A stretch of 64,000 bases of DNA, taken from the NCBI RefSeq assembly GCF_001954275.1, contig NZ_MBEU01000009.1, forward strand, positions 124,001 to 188,000, read 5' to 3'. The position numbers and the translations under genes were made by a program. This DNA is from Mycobacterium sp. IS-836. GTDB lineage: Bacteria > Actinomycetota > Actinomycetes > Mycobacteriales > Mycobacteriaceae. Positions 34,526 through 44,932 of the stretch are shown in pieces (the first letter of the stretch is position 1; each line of letters begins with the position of its first letter). Below the pieces are notes generated by a model. The model saw only the letters and a program-made list of their open reading frames with translations. It was not told the origin of the DNA and did not search any database.

Positions 34526-35851
34526 GTGAGCACATCAGAGACGCCGGCCGGGGGGCTGCCGGTCATCCATCTCTCGCAACTGCTGCGCGCACCGGTGCTG
34601 GCCCGCTCCGGCGAGACCGTCGGCCGGGTCGAAGACGTAATCGTGCGACTGCGCGGCGCCGAGGAGTACCCGTTGCTGACCGGGATCGTCGCCGGGGTCG
34701 GCGGCCGGCGAGTGTTCATCGGAAGCAAATCAATTCACGAGTACGCTACCGATCGAGTTATCTTGGCCAAGAACAAGATTGACCTCCGCGGGTTTGAGCG
34801 CCGCGACGGCGAGGTGCTGCTGCGCGCCGACGTGCTTGGGCACCGGCTGATCGATGTGGCCGCTGTGGAGCTGGTGCGCGCCTACGACGTCGAGCTGGAA
34901 GACACCGGCGCCGGGTGGGTGCTCGCACGGCTGGACACTCGGCGTCCGCCGTTATTGTTCGGGCTGATCAAGCGCTCCGGCGGCCATGCGGCCCGCGATT
35001 GGAAGGCATTCGAACCGCTGATCGGGCACGCGCGCTCCGATGCGGTCCGCCGCATGTCGGGCCGGTTCGGTGGATTCAAACCCGCCGAGATCGCCGATCT
35101 GCTCGAGGACGCCGACAAGGCCGAGGGCGGCGAGATCCTCGATCGGGTCCGCAGCGACCCGGAACTGGAAGCCGACGTCTTCGAGGAGCTCGACCCCGAT
35201 AAGGCGAGCCAACTACTCGATCGCATGCCCGACGACGAGGTCGCGGCGCTACTGGGCCGGATGCGCGCCGACGATGCCGCCGACGCGATCGCAGACCTTC
35301 GACAATCGCGGCGCCGGCGCGTACTGGACCTGATGCCGGCCCCGCAGCGCACCAAGGTGATCACCCTGATGGGGTTCAACCCCGACAGCGCCGGCGGGCT
35401 GATGAACGTCGACTTCGTCTCCTGCGCCGCTACCGCAACCGCCGGCACCGCGCTCGCATTGATCGCCGACGCCCGCGCCATCCAGCCCGAAGCGCTCGTC
35501 AAAATGCATGTCCTGGACGAGGACAAACGCCTCGCCGGTGTGGTTTCGGTGATCGCACTGCTGCAGGCCGAAGCCGCCGAAAGCGTTGGGGCACTGATGG
35601 ATTCCGACCCGATCCGGGTCGCATCCGAAGCCGACCTGACGGACATCGCGCTGCTGATGGCCGACTTCAACCTCTACTCCATCCCGGTCGTCGATGAGCA
35701 GGACCGCATGCTCGGGGTGGTCACGGTCGACGACGTGCTGGAGGCCACCATCCCAGAGGACTGGCGACGCCGCGAGCCCGCGCCACGACCGATCCGCGAT
35801 ATCACCAGCGATGAGGACAACGCGTCGGTGCCGAGAGGGGAAACTACGTGA
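34526..35851 (+). CDS. MgtE-type cytoplasmic domain protein (PRC barrel, MgtE_N, two CBS)
   Basis: A 441-residue soluble protein. Residues 10-80 look like a PRC barrel (VIHLSQLLRAPVLARSGETV). About 165-290 is the MgtE N-domain of Asp/Leu helical repeats (ADLLEDADKAEGGEILDRV, EELDPDKASQLLDRMPDDE). About 300-425 is a CBS pair ending IPVVDEQDRMLGVVTVDDVL. In MgtE these domains bind Mg2+ and gate the channel, but the channel membrane part is absent here. GTG 34526 has GAGGAGGAC upstream. Its TGA overlaps the start of an NRAMP-like transporter (GTGA), so it is probably that transporter's Mg2+ sensor. Confidence 0.8.
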   Translation: MSTSETPAGGLPVIHLSQLLRAPVLARSGETVGRVEDVIVRLRGAEEYPLLTGIVAGVGGRRVFIGSKSIHEYATDRVILAKNKIDLRGFERRDGEVLLRADVLGHRLIDVAAVELVRAYDVELEDTGAGWVLARLDTRRPPLLFGLIKRSGGHAARDWKAFEPLIGHARSDAVRRMSGRFGGFKPAEIADLLEDADKAEGGEILDRVRSDPELEADVFEELDPDKASQLLDRMPDDEVAALLGRMRADDAADAIADLRQSRRRRVLDLMPAPQRTKVITLMGFNPDSAGGLMNVDFVSCAATATAGTALALIADARAIQPEALVKMHVLDEDKRLAGVVSVIALLQAEAAESVGALMDSDPIRVASEADLTDIALLMADFNLYSIPVVDEQDRMLGVVTVDDVLEATIPEDWRRREPAPRPIRDITSDEDNASVPRGETT

Positions 35852-37524
35852 GCTCCGGCGACGACAACGCCGTCGCGGGAGCGTCGGGTCCCGGCGTTGA
35901 ACCGCCTGAGGTGCGGCGTACCGCGGTGCTCGACAGCAAGCACCTGGGTGATATCGAGGGCGCGTTCGGGCGCATCAGCGTCGGCGAGACCGACCATGCC
36001 CGCACCCTGAAGAGCAGGCTGCTGACCCTGCTGGCAATCGTCGGCCCGGGGATCATCGTGATGGTCGGCGACAACGACGCCGGCGGGGTGGCCACCTATG
36101 CCCAAGCCGGCCAGAACTACGGCTACTCCCTGCTGTGGGTGCTGTTGCTGCTCATCCCGGTGCTGATCGTCAACCAGGAGATGGTGGTCCGGCTGGGCGC
36201 GGTCACCGGCGTCGGGCACGCCCGGTTGATCAACGAACGTTTCGGCCGCGGGTGGGGCTGGTTCTCCGTCGGCGACCTGTTCCTGCTCAACTTCTTGACG
36301 ATCGTCACCGAGTTCATCGGCATCACCCTGGCCGCCGACTACATCGGCGTCTCGAAATACGTTGTGGTGCCGATCTCGGCGGTCGCATTGGTTGCGATCA
36401 TGGCGAGCGGCAGCTTCCGGCGTTGGGAGCGAGCGATGTTCGTCTTCATCGCCGTCACCCTGCTGCAGATCCCGATGCTGCTCATGTCGCATCCGCAGTG
36501 GACCCATGCGGCGAAGTCGTTTGTGGTGCCAAGCATCTCGGGCGGCGTGAGCTCGGATGCGGTGCTGCTGATCATCGCCATCGTCGGCACCACCGTGGCG
36601 CCGTGGCAGCTCTTCTTCCAGCAGTCCAACGTCGTCGACAAACGCATCACGCCCCGATTCATGGGCTACGAGCGTGCCGACACCGTGTTGGGGGCCTTCG
36701 TCGTGATCGTCGGCGCCGCGGCACTGCTCATGACCGGCGACTGGGCAGCACGCTCCACCAACACCGTCGGCCGTTTCACCGACGCCGGCGACATCGCCCA
36801 CCTGCTCGGCCAGCACAGCGCGACGCTCGGCTCGTTCTTTGCGATCGTGCTGATGGACGCGTCGATCATCGGGGCGGCCGCGGTCACCCTGGCGACCAGT
36901 TACGCCTTCGGCGACGTGTTCGGCCTCAAGCATTCGCTGCACCGCGGTTTCGCCGACGCCAAACAGTTCTACCTGTCCTACACCGCGATGGTGGTGCTGG
37001 CCGCGGCCATCGTGCTGATCCCCGGCGCGCCGCTCGGGCTGATCACCACCGCGGTGCAAGCCCTCGCCGGTCTGCTGTTGCCGAGTGCCAGCGTGTTTCT
37101 CCTGCTGTTGTGCAACGACCGGGAAGTGTTGGGGCCCTGGGTGAATCGGCCCTGGCTCAACTGGGTCGCGGGGTCGATCGTCGGCACCCTGTTGCTGCTG
37201 TCGGGGATTCTGATGGCCACTACCCTGTTTCCCGGCATCGACGTCGTCGCCATCGCCGGCTACCTGGCCCTGATGTTGGTGCTGCTCGCCGCCGCGGCCG
37301 CACCGGCGCTGCGCTGGATGGCCCGTCGGCAACCCACGCCACCGGCCGCCAAGCTCCCGGCGCGCGGCGTGGACCGCACCCATTGGCGGATGCCACCGCT
37401 GACCCTCTTGGAGCCGGTCACCTGGTCACCGGGCACCCGGCTCGGCATGATCGCCTTGCGCGCCTACCTGGTCCTGGGAGCGCTGCTGCTGGTGGTCAAG
37501 GCAATCCAGGTCAGCCGCGGATAG
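35848..37524 (+). CDS. NRAMP-superfamily divalent metal transporter, probably Mg2+ (NRMT-like)
   Basis: A 558-residue membrane protein with about 11 helices after a 55-residue acidic N-terminus. The first-helix motif is GDNDAGG (Asp77, Ala78, Gly79, Gly80) instead of the DPGN of Mn/Fe NRAMPs. The sixth-helix motif is VAPWQ (Ala251-Pro-Trp) instead of MPH, so the transition-metal-selecting Met is missing. From memory, NRAMP-related Mg2+ transporters carry such changes. The overlapping upstream MgtE-type sensor gene supports Mg2+ as substrate. It therefore should not be called MntH without testing. Confidence 0.78.
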   Translation: MSSGDDNAVAGASGPGVEPPEVRRTAVLDSKHLGDIEGAFGRISVGETDHARTLKSRLLTLLAIVGPGIIVMVGDNDAGGVATYAQAGQNYGYSLLWVLLLLIPVLIVNQEMVVRLGAVTGVGHARLINERFGRGWGWFSVGDLFLLNFLTIVTEFIGITLAADYIGVSKYVVVPISAVALVAIMASGSFRRWERAMFVFIAVTLLQIPMLLMSHPQWTHAAKSFVVPSISGGVSSDAVLLIIAIVGTTVAPWQLFFQQSNVVDKRITPRFMGYERADTVLGAFVVIVGAAALLMTGDWAARSTNTVGRFTDAGDIAHLLGQHSATLGSFFAIVLMDASIIGAAAVTLATSYAFGDVFGLKHSLHRGFADAKQFYLSYTAMVVLAAAIVLIPGAPLGLITTAVQALAGLLLPSASVFLLLLCNDREVLGPWVNRPWLNWVAGSIVGTLLLLSGILMATTLFPGIDVVAIAGYLALMLVLLAAAAAPALRWMARRQPTPPAAKLPARGVDRTHWRMPPLTLLEPVTWSPGTRLGMIALRAYLVLGALLLVVKAIQVSRG

Positions 37525-37555
37525 TGTTTACTGGCTAATCATCAGCAACTTCCGA

Positions 37556-38050
37556 TTGACAGCGACGAGCCTGGTGGCTTGTGCCGGCGTGGTCGCGTGC
37601 GGGTCGCACCAGCCGGCGCCGCCGGCCGCGTCCGGCCCGAGCACGACGAAGCCCGCGAGCACGTCGGTTTCGCCGAGCACGCCTGGCAGCGTAGCCATTT
37701 CGCCGGGCGTACCCAGTACCTCGCCGCAGTGCGTCGGATTGTCGATCTGCGCCCCGCCGCCGCCGGACGCCGAGGGCAACCCGGCGTGTTACTACTCCGA
37801 CGGCTGGCGCGCCAACGACTCCGGCGCGGGCATCGAGGTCTGGTACTTTCACGAGCCTCAGAACATGTCCAAGCCCGACAAAGTCACGGCGGTCGTCCGC
37901 AAAAAGGACGGCACCAAGGAGTCGCAGGACGCTGACATCGGGGCCGGACAACAGGTGCACCGCTTCGAATTTCCGGCCATCGACAAGTCCTCGGTTCAAG
38001 AGGTACTGCTCAACACGACTACCGGCCGGTGCTTCGTCGTCGGGCCGTGA
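37556..38050 (+). CDS. Putative lipoprotein, unknown function
   Basis: About 164 residues. The N-terminus has a hydrophobic stretch ending in LVAC and VVACGS, either of which could be a lipobox, then a Ser/Pro/Thr linker and a 95-residue domain (NPACYYSDGWRANDSGAGIEVWYFHEP) with Cys near each end (last TTGRCFVVGP). The only in-frame start is the weak TTG 37556, and the usual Lys/Arg of a signal peptide lies just before it, so the annotated N-terminus is uncertain. It follows the NRAMP-like gene by 31 bases in the same direction. Confidence 0.5.
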   Translation: MTATSLVACAGVVACGSHQPAPPAASGPSTTKPASTSVSPSTPGSVAISPGVPSTSPQCVGLSICAPPPPDAEGNPACYYSDGWRANDSGAGIEVWYFHEPQNMSKPDKVTAVVRKKDGTKESQDADIGAGQQVHRFEFPAIDKSSVQEVLLNTTTGRCFVVGP

Positions 38051-38074
38051 AGCACTCCCGACGAAGTCGGACCT

Positions 38075-38293
38075 CTATCGGCGCGAGCGCGGCGGACGGC
38101 TGGCCGGGGCGGTAAAGCCCCCGGTGTCATCGAAGGAGGCCCACTCCCCCTCGTCGTCGACCTCCATGCGCCAACCGAGCTCGGAGGTGCGGGCAATGGA
38201 GTTCGTAAACCAGGCGTGCGCAGCCTCGGCGCTGGCGAAATCCCTGGTCGCGATGATTTCGCCGTGCGGGCCGACAACTCGAAACCTGGCCAT
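38075..38293 (-). CDS. Small conserved-type protein (72 residues)
   Basis: It begins RFRVVGPHGEIIATRDFASAEAAHAWF, a beta-hairpin followed by a helix, and ends in a basic ASRPPRSRR tail. No motif I recognise. The ATG at 38293 and coding composition support translation. It lies between a putative lipoprotein (convergent) and htpG (same strand, 82 bases upstream). Confidence 0.55.
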   Translation of the reverse strand: MARFRVVGPHGEIIATRDFASAEAAHAWFTNSIARTSELGWRMEVDDEGEWASFDDTGGFTAPASRPPRSRR

Positions 38294-38375
38294 ACGGTGT
38301 GGTTATCCCTTCTTATCGGCATTCAATCGCAAGTAATGCCCGCCGACAAGTGCCGGGAAGGGAATCTCGACCAAG

Positions 38376-40310
<1,935 letters not shown>

Positions 40311-40581
40311 GCGATTCGACATAAGACCAAAATCTACCGAGATCTGAATCTGTGAAGGGTGGGGGGCCTCACACATTCGCTCATGCGACGAGCTCGAGCG
40401 CCGCGCCGACATAACCGCCGACAACCAGGCGAAACGCCGTCCCGTGCGCTCCGAAAATTGGACGGCGCCGGCGTCGCCGCGCAAAGAGTCTGCACGTCCG
40501 GATCACAGCGCACGCATAGCCGGGCTTCCTAGCGTCGGTGGGCGTAGGGGGAATCAAGCAACTAGAGACGGGTGACGGACC

Positions 40582-41163
40582 ATGAATTTGAAGCAACTGA
40601 TCGCGGGGGCAACCATCGCCGGCGCTCTCGGTGCAGCGGTGTTGGGTGTCGGCGCGGGCACGGCGTATGCGGCTCCGGCCTCGCCGCCGCTGGCTCCAGG
40701 CGCTCCCCATGATCCGCCCGGACCCGGTGGGCCCGGCGGTCCTGGCGGGCCGGGCAATCCCGGTGGGCCCGGGAACCCGGGCGGCCCCGGCGACCACGGC
40801 CAGAATGGTCCCGGCGCCCACGGTCCGGGCGGCCCGGGCGGACCTGGCGGCCCGGGCGGCCCCGGGGACTACCACCCGAACGGCCCCGGTGGCCCCGGCG
40901 GGCCCGGTGGGCCGGGCGGACCCGGCCCGTGGCGCGGCGACCCGCACCGTGGCTACTTCCATGCAGCCCCTTGGGGTGACGGACCCGCACCGTGGGGATG
41001 GGGTGAGCCGCCGCGGCCCGCGTGGGACCGCCCCCTCCCACCGCCCGGCGGACAGTGGGGCTACGGCCCGATCAACTACTGGGGCTACCAGGAGACTCCC
41101 GTCTGGGACCCCGGCTTCAACCAGTGGGGATTCTGGTTCTTCGGGGTCTGGATCCCGCTGTAA
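40582..41163 (+). CDS. Secreted Gly-Pro-rich collagen-like protein
   Basis: A 193-residue exported protein. Residues 1-30 are a signal peptide ([21 protein letters not shown], cut after TAYA). Residues about 45-115 are a Gly-X-Pro tract in which Gly occurs every third residue (GGP, GNP, GDH triplets), as in collagen-like proteins. The C-terminal third is Trp/Pro/Gly-rich, ending [15 protein letters not shown]. No charged collagen binding motif is evident. A related short Gly-Pro protein lies at 46316-46594. A strong hairpin follows the stop. Function unknown, envelope-located. Confidence 0.75.
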   Translation: MNLKQLIAGATIAGALGAAVLGVGAGTAYAAPASPPLAPGAPHDPPGPGGPGGPGGPGNPGGPGNPGGPGDHGQNGPGAHGPGGPGGPGGPGGPGDYHPNGPGGPGGPGGPGGPGPWRGDPHRGYFHAAPWGDGPAPWGWGEPPRPAWDRPLPPPGGQWGYGPINYWGYQETPVWDPGFNQWGFWFFGVWIPL

Positions 41164-41179
41164 AAAGCCACCTCAAAGG

Positions 41180-41209
41180 CGCCCGCCTTGCCGCACGGCG
41201 AGGCGGGCG
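41180..41209 (+). terminator. Strong hairpin after the collagen-like gene
   Basis: CGCCCGCCT (41180-41188) and AGGCGGGCG (41201-41209) pair perfectly, and the inner GCCG/CGGC continues the stem to a CA loop with one T-G step. It lies 16 bases after the TAA stop. There is no T-run, as is common for mycobacterial terminators. Confidence 0.6.
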
Positions 41210-41291
41210 TCGGCGTCGGCGTAGCTGCCAAGGTGAATTGACGGCCACGGCGGCGGTAGTAGCGTTGTCTCGAGCTCGAGAAGGGGAAGCG

Positions 41292-41435
41292 GTGGTCGTC
41301 GGCAGGCAGATGCTGCACTCGGGATCCAACGAGTCGCTGGGCCGCGAGGCAAACTGTGCTGCCACGGATTTCGCCGGCATGGATGAGCGCAGCGTCGCGA
41401 AACTGCGCGCGGTGCGATGCAGCTGCGTTACATAA
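41292..41435 (+). CDS. Short EspC/DUF2580-like fragment, possibly decayed
   Basis: A 47-codon frame: GTG 41292 preceded by AAGGGGAAG, a good ribosome site. Its start VVVGRQMLHSGSNES resembles the N-terminus of EspC/DUF2580-type ESX-associated proteins (MLHSGANES in my memory), but the rest soon departs and stops at 41435. It overlaps the ATG of the DUF1023 gene by 19 bases, the position where these small proteins usually sit. It may be a truncated remnant that now only feeds ribosomes to the next gene. Confidence 0.4.
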   Translation: MVVGRQMLHSGSNESLGREANCAATDFAGMDERSVAKLRAVRCSCVT

Positions 41436-43342
41436 GCGTCGCGGCGCTCGTCGCCGAAGCCGGTGGTGATCCCTGGGCGATCAACCACAGCCTGCAGGCC
41501 GGCCGCCCGGCTCAAATCTCCGACCTGGCGGAGGCGTTTCACGCCGCGGGCCGCTCCACCACCGAGTCCAGCGCCGCCTTCGATGAAGCCCGCCGCCGCT
41601 TCGAGGCGTCCTGGAATCGGGACAACGGCGAGAATCCAATCAACGACTCCGCCGAAGTGCAGCGCGTGTCCAAAGCGCTGGGCGCCCAGTCCGTACAGCT
41701 GCCGAAAATCGGCGTCGAGCTGGAAAACATCGCCGCCGCCCTAGCCGAAGCGCAGCGAACCGGCGCGGTGCAGATCTCAAACCTGGAGGGCCAACTACAA
41801 CAGCTCGACAACGAGATCGGCCAGGCGGTCGAAGCGGAGAAAGACATCCACCTCAGCGCGGCCGATAAGTCCGCGCTCGACACGCTGATCACTCATCTTG
41901 AACAAGAAGCGATCGACGACACCAAATCAACGCTGGGCCAACTCGTCTCGCTGCGCAACGGTTACTCGGACTGTCTGCAGAAATCACTGGCCACGGTGCG
42001 CGGCGACGGATACGAGCCGCCGGCCATCCAGGGCTTGGGTGTAGCACCTCAGATTCCGCCACCCAATACGAAGCCCGAAGATGTGAAGAAGTGGTGGGAT
42101 TCGCTGAGCCAGCAACAACGGGACCAGCTGATTGCTGAGCACCCACCGCAGCTGGGAAACCTCAACGGAATCAACGCCATCGCCCGCGACGCCGTCAACC
42201 AAGCGGTGATGAATGACGACATCAACCTCGTCGAGAACATCGCCAAACAGCGCGGGGTGTCCGTCGCGGACGTCCTCGCCAACCCGGGACTATATGGCCT
42301 TTCGGGCACCGAGGTCACGCGCTATGGCAACGCCGTAAAGACGCGTGACGGATTGAACTACGACAGAGGGCCGGAAGGCCCCAACCAACGACCCGTCATG
42401 CTCTGGGCCTACGACCCGTTGGCATTCAACGGCTGGGGCAGAGCGGCGATCGCGATCGGCAATCCCGACTACGCGCGCAACACCGCGATCATCGTCCCGG
42501 GCACCGGCAGCAGTGTGCAGCAGGGCTGGATGTCGGGGCACCAAGACGCGACCAACCTCTACGACCAGTCCCTGGCTGCCGACCCGGAACACCACTACAC
42601 GTCCGTGATCGCGTGGATGGGTTATGAAGCGCCGCACGGCTTCTCCGATGTCCGGGTCAGCGAACCCGGGCTGGCGCGGGCCGGTGGCGATCTGCTCGCC
42701 GCCGACGTCAACGGCCTGTGGGTAACCCACAACAGCCTCACGCCCGAGCACATCACGGTCATCGGGCACTCCTACGGGTCGACCACCGTCGCCGACGCGT
42801 TTGCGCACAGCAACATGCACGCCAACGACGCCGTGCTGATTGGTTGTCCGGGAACGGATCTGGCGCATAGCGCCGCAGACTTCCACCTCGATGGCGGGCA
42901 TGTCTACGTCGGCTCGGCCTCCACCGACCCGGTCAGCTGGATCGGCCAGGGCAGCGGCCTGCCCGAAGAATGGCTCAAAGGCAAGCTCAGGGACCACGGA
43001 CTCCCCGTTCCGTACGACGCCGGGCTGGGCCGCGATCCGGCCGGCGACGGATACGGATCGATCCGCTTCCACGCCGAAGTGGCGGGCTCCACGGACATGG
43101 ACCGGCACGACCATTCGCACTACTACGACATGGGCAGCGAGGCGCTGCGCAGCATGACCGACATCGCCAGCGGCCAGTCCAACCACCTGGCGACCGACGG
43201 GCTACTCGCGGACGGCCGGCGACAACCACACATCGGGCCGTTCCGAATACCCGGTATACCTGCATATATCGACCCTGAACACGATCGCCCACGCGATACG
43301 ATCAACGACAACCATGCCTACCCCACGTACGCCCCCCGCTGA
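41417..43342 (+). CDS. DUF1023 alpha/beta hydrolase with helical N-terminal domain
   Basis: A 641-residue protein. Residues 1-200 are helical, with heptad-like segments (IAAALAEAQRTGAVQISNLEGQ), resembling the ESX-linked WXG-like heads found before this domain. Residues 310-600 are a DUF1023 hydrolase: NTAIIVPGTGSSVQQGW, the nucleophile elbow VIGHSYGSTTVAD with Ser at about 452, and a likely base His in YGSIRFHAEVAG. No signal peptide is seen, so export by a type VII system is possible but unproven. It is followed by a lipoprotein gene. Confidence 0.78.
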   Translation: MQLRYISVAALVAEAGGDPWAINHSLQAGRPAQISDLAEAFHAAGRSTTESSAAFDEARRRFEASWNRDNGENPINDSAEVQRVSKALGAQSVQLPKIGVELENIAAALAEAQRTGAVQISNLEGQLQQLDNEIGQAVEAEKDIHLSAADKSALDTLITHLEQEAIDDTKSTLGQLVSLRNGYSDCLQKSLATVRGDGYEPPAIQGLGVAPQIPPPNTKPEDVKKWWDSLSQQQRDQLIAEHPPQLGNLNGINAIARDAVNQAVMNDDINLVENIAKQRGVSVADVLANPGLYGLSGTEVTRYGNAVKTRDGLNYDRGPEGPNQRPVMLWAYDPLAFNGWGRAAIAIGNPDYARNTAIIVPGTGSSVQQGWMSGHQDATNLYDQSLAADPEHHYTSVIAWMGYEAPHGFSDVRVSEPGLARAGGDLLAADVNGLWVTHNSLTPEHITVIGHSYGSTTVADAFAHSNMHANDAVLIGCPGTDLAHSAADFHLDGGHVYVGSASTDPVSWIGQGSGLPEEWLKGKLRDHGLPVPYDAGLGRDPAGDGYGSIRFHAEVAGSTDMDRHDHSHYYDMGSEALRSMTDIASGQSNHLATDGLLADGRRQPHIGPFRIPGIPAYIDPEHDRPRDTINDNHAYPTYAPR

Positions 43343-43907
43343 TCGCCGCCAAATGCCATGGCGTTCCGTGATCTTCACTGCGCTAGTCCTCGTCCTGTCG
43401 ATCGCCACGGGAGGGTGTTCGCTGATGTTTCCTGACCGGCACGACATTGACCATCCGGCCAACCCGCTATCCGATGACCAAACCCAAGCTCAGGTTGTCG
43501 ACGCAGCCAAGCAAATCGCGCAGCAGGTGAGCCTCCCAGACGTGTACGGGGGCTTCGTGTTTCAATCGTGCAACGACCAGGGGGAGCCGCCCTACCGTGG
43601 GGTCGTCGAGATGAGCTTCAAACTGCCGACGGATGACCGCAAGGGGTATCCCGCCGAGGTCGACCCGGACACGTTCTTCAATCAAATCGCCGCAACGATG
43701 GTCGCACACGGGTGGACCGACGGACCCCCGCCCGGATTGCGCCCGAACGGACGCGTGATCAACAAGAACGGCGTCATGGCGGTCATGTCCGCGGGGCCGA
43801 ACCCCGGCTGGAACCGCATCCAGCTCTACGGCGAATGCCGGAACATGACCGATCACCACAACGATGGCAAGACCAACTGGGTGAAGATCACCGACCAATT
43901 GCATTGA
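43314..43907 (+). CDS. Lipoprotein, unknown function
   Basis: A protein of 197 residues (184 if ATG 43353 is used). A hydrophobic segment VIFTALVLVLSIATGGC ends in lipobox TGGC, followed by SLMFPDRHDID. The mature part is a mixed alpha/beta domain with two further Cys (FQSCNDQG and GECRNM), which probably pair. The upstream ATG overlaps the DUF1023 gene by 29 bases, and the second ATG avoids overlap. Neither has a clear ribosome site. Proteins of this type commonly follow DUF1023 genes, which suggests a joint envelope role. Confidence 0.7.
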   Translation: MPTPRTPPADRRQMPWRSVIFTALVLVLSIATGGCSLMFPDRHDIDHPANPLSDDQTQAQVVDAAKQIAQQVSLPDVYGGFVFQSCNDQGEPPYRGVVEMSFKLPTDDRKGYPAEVDPDTFFNQIAATMVAHGWTDGPPPGLRPNGRVINKNGVMAVMSAGPNPGWNRIQLYGECRNMTDHHNDGKTNWVKITDQLH

Positions 43908-43913
43908 CGATGC

Positions 43914-44837
43914 TCAATCCCCAACGTGCGGTTTGATTTCCTCGATCACCCACTGCGCGTAGTCCAGATATTCCTCCGGTCCGTTCAGCCGCGGCGGAGG
44001 GACCGAGCTGAACGTCACGCCGAGTTCGGCGAATCGGCAAAGCTGGTCGATGATCTCTTGTTTGCCCATCCCAGGGCGATAATTCGGATCGTCCGCAGCG
44101 ACGTGGCCCTCCCCGACTCTGCCCATTCCCAGCGGATACATGACTTCGAACGGCCTGCCGTCGTACGTGGGCTGCGATTTGATGAAGTCGATCTTGGCCG
44201 GAACGTCTTCGACCTTCGACAGAAACGGCCACCACCCCGATGCGAACCGCGCCGCCCGCTTCAGCGCCGCGTCCGCGTCACCGGCGATCCAGATCGGCAG
44301 ATGCGGGCGCTGCACCGGCTTCGGCGCGAACGCGATGTCGTCGAAAGACACATACTTGCCGGCAAAACTGGGCGACTCGCTTGTCCACAGTTCGACCATC
44401 GCCTGAAGATACTCGTCGGCGATTCGGCCCCGCTGACGGAACGGCACGCCTAGCGCATCGAATTCCTCTGCGTCCCATCCCACCCCGAACGTCGCGGTGA
44501 TGCGCCCGCCGCTCATCCAGTCCGCGGTCGCCAGCGCTTTGGCCAGCACCACCGGATGGTGCAACGGCAGGATCGTCACGCTCGAATTGACGCGGATTCG
44601 CTGTGTCGCCCCCGCGATGAACGCCTGCGCGACCGTCGAATGCAGATAAAACGGGCCGGACAGCTCCAGATGCGAATGCGGGACGACGAAATGCTCAGGC
44701 ACCGTGACCATGTCGTAGCCCAGCTCGTCTGCGCGCTTGAGCATCGCCGCTTGCTGCGGTCCCGTCACGGCGAACTCCCAGTCGGCCGTCATCGCCGGCA
44801 ACTCCAGCGTGTGCGGCAGGCCGAATGCTAACTTCAT
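43914..44837 (-). CDS. LLM-class F420-dependent oxidoreductase
   Basis: A 307-residue luciferase-like protein: KLAFGLPHTLELPAM, LGYDMVTVPEHFVVPHSHLE, RIRVNSSVTILPLHHPVVLAKALAT, SGGRITATFGVGWDAEEFDALG, and LPIWIAGDADAALKRAARFASGWWPF. All family segments are present. It stands alone, convergent with the lipoprotein gene 7 bases away. ATG 44837 starts at the family N-terminus. Substrate unknown. Confidence 0.85.
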   Translation of the reverse strand: MKLAFGLPHTLELPAMTADWEFAVTGPQQAAMLKRADELGYDMVTVPEHFVVPHSHLELSGPFYLHSTVAQAFIAGATQRIRVNSSVTILPLHHPVVLAKALATADWMSGGRITATFGVGWDAEEFDALGVPFRQRGRIADEYLQAMVELWTSESPSFAGKYVSFDDIAFAPKPVQRPHLPIWIAGDADAALKRAARFASGWWPFLSKVEDVPAKIDFIKSQPTYDGRPFEVMYPLGMGRVGEGHVAADDPNYRPGMGKQEIIDQLCRFAELGVTFSSVPPPRLNGPEEYLDYAQWVIEEIKPHVGD

Positions 44838-44932
44838 CCCGCCATGATGTCGGGTCGACAGTTGGCAGTACCCGTCGGGTGCCCAACAACGGGCCGCGGG
44901 CTTTAGACTGCTCGCGTGAATCCGGTGAAATC

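Noticed and set aside
35674-37383. 569-codon minus-strand frame opposite the NRAMP-like gene
   Set aside because: Composition (Gln, His, Arg, Asp rich, no domains) is that of an antisense shadow of a high-GC gene.
40740-40930. Possible CRISPR or tandem array in the Gly-Pro region
   Set aside because: The repetition is 9-base codon-level Gly-Gly-Pro coding, with no spacer structure.
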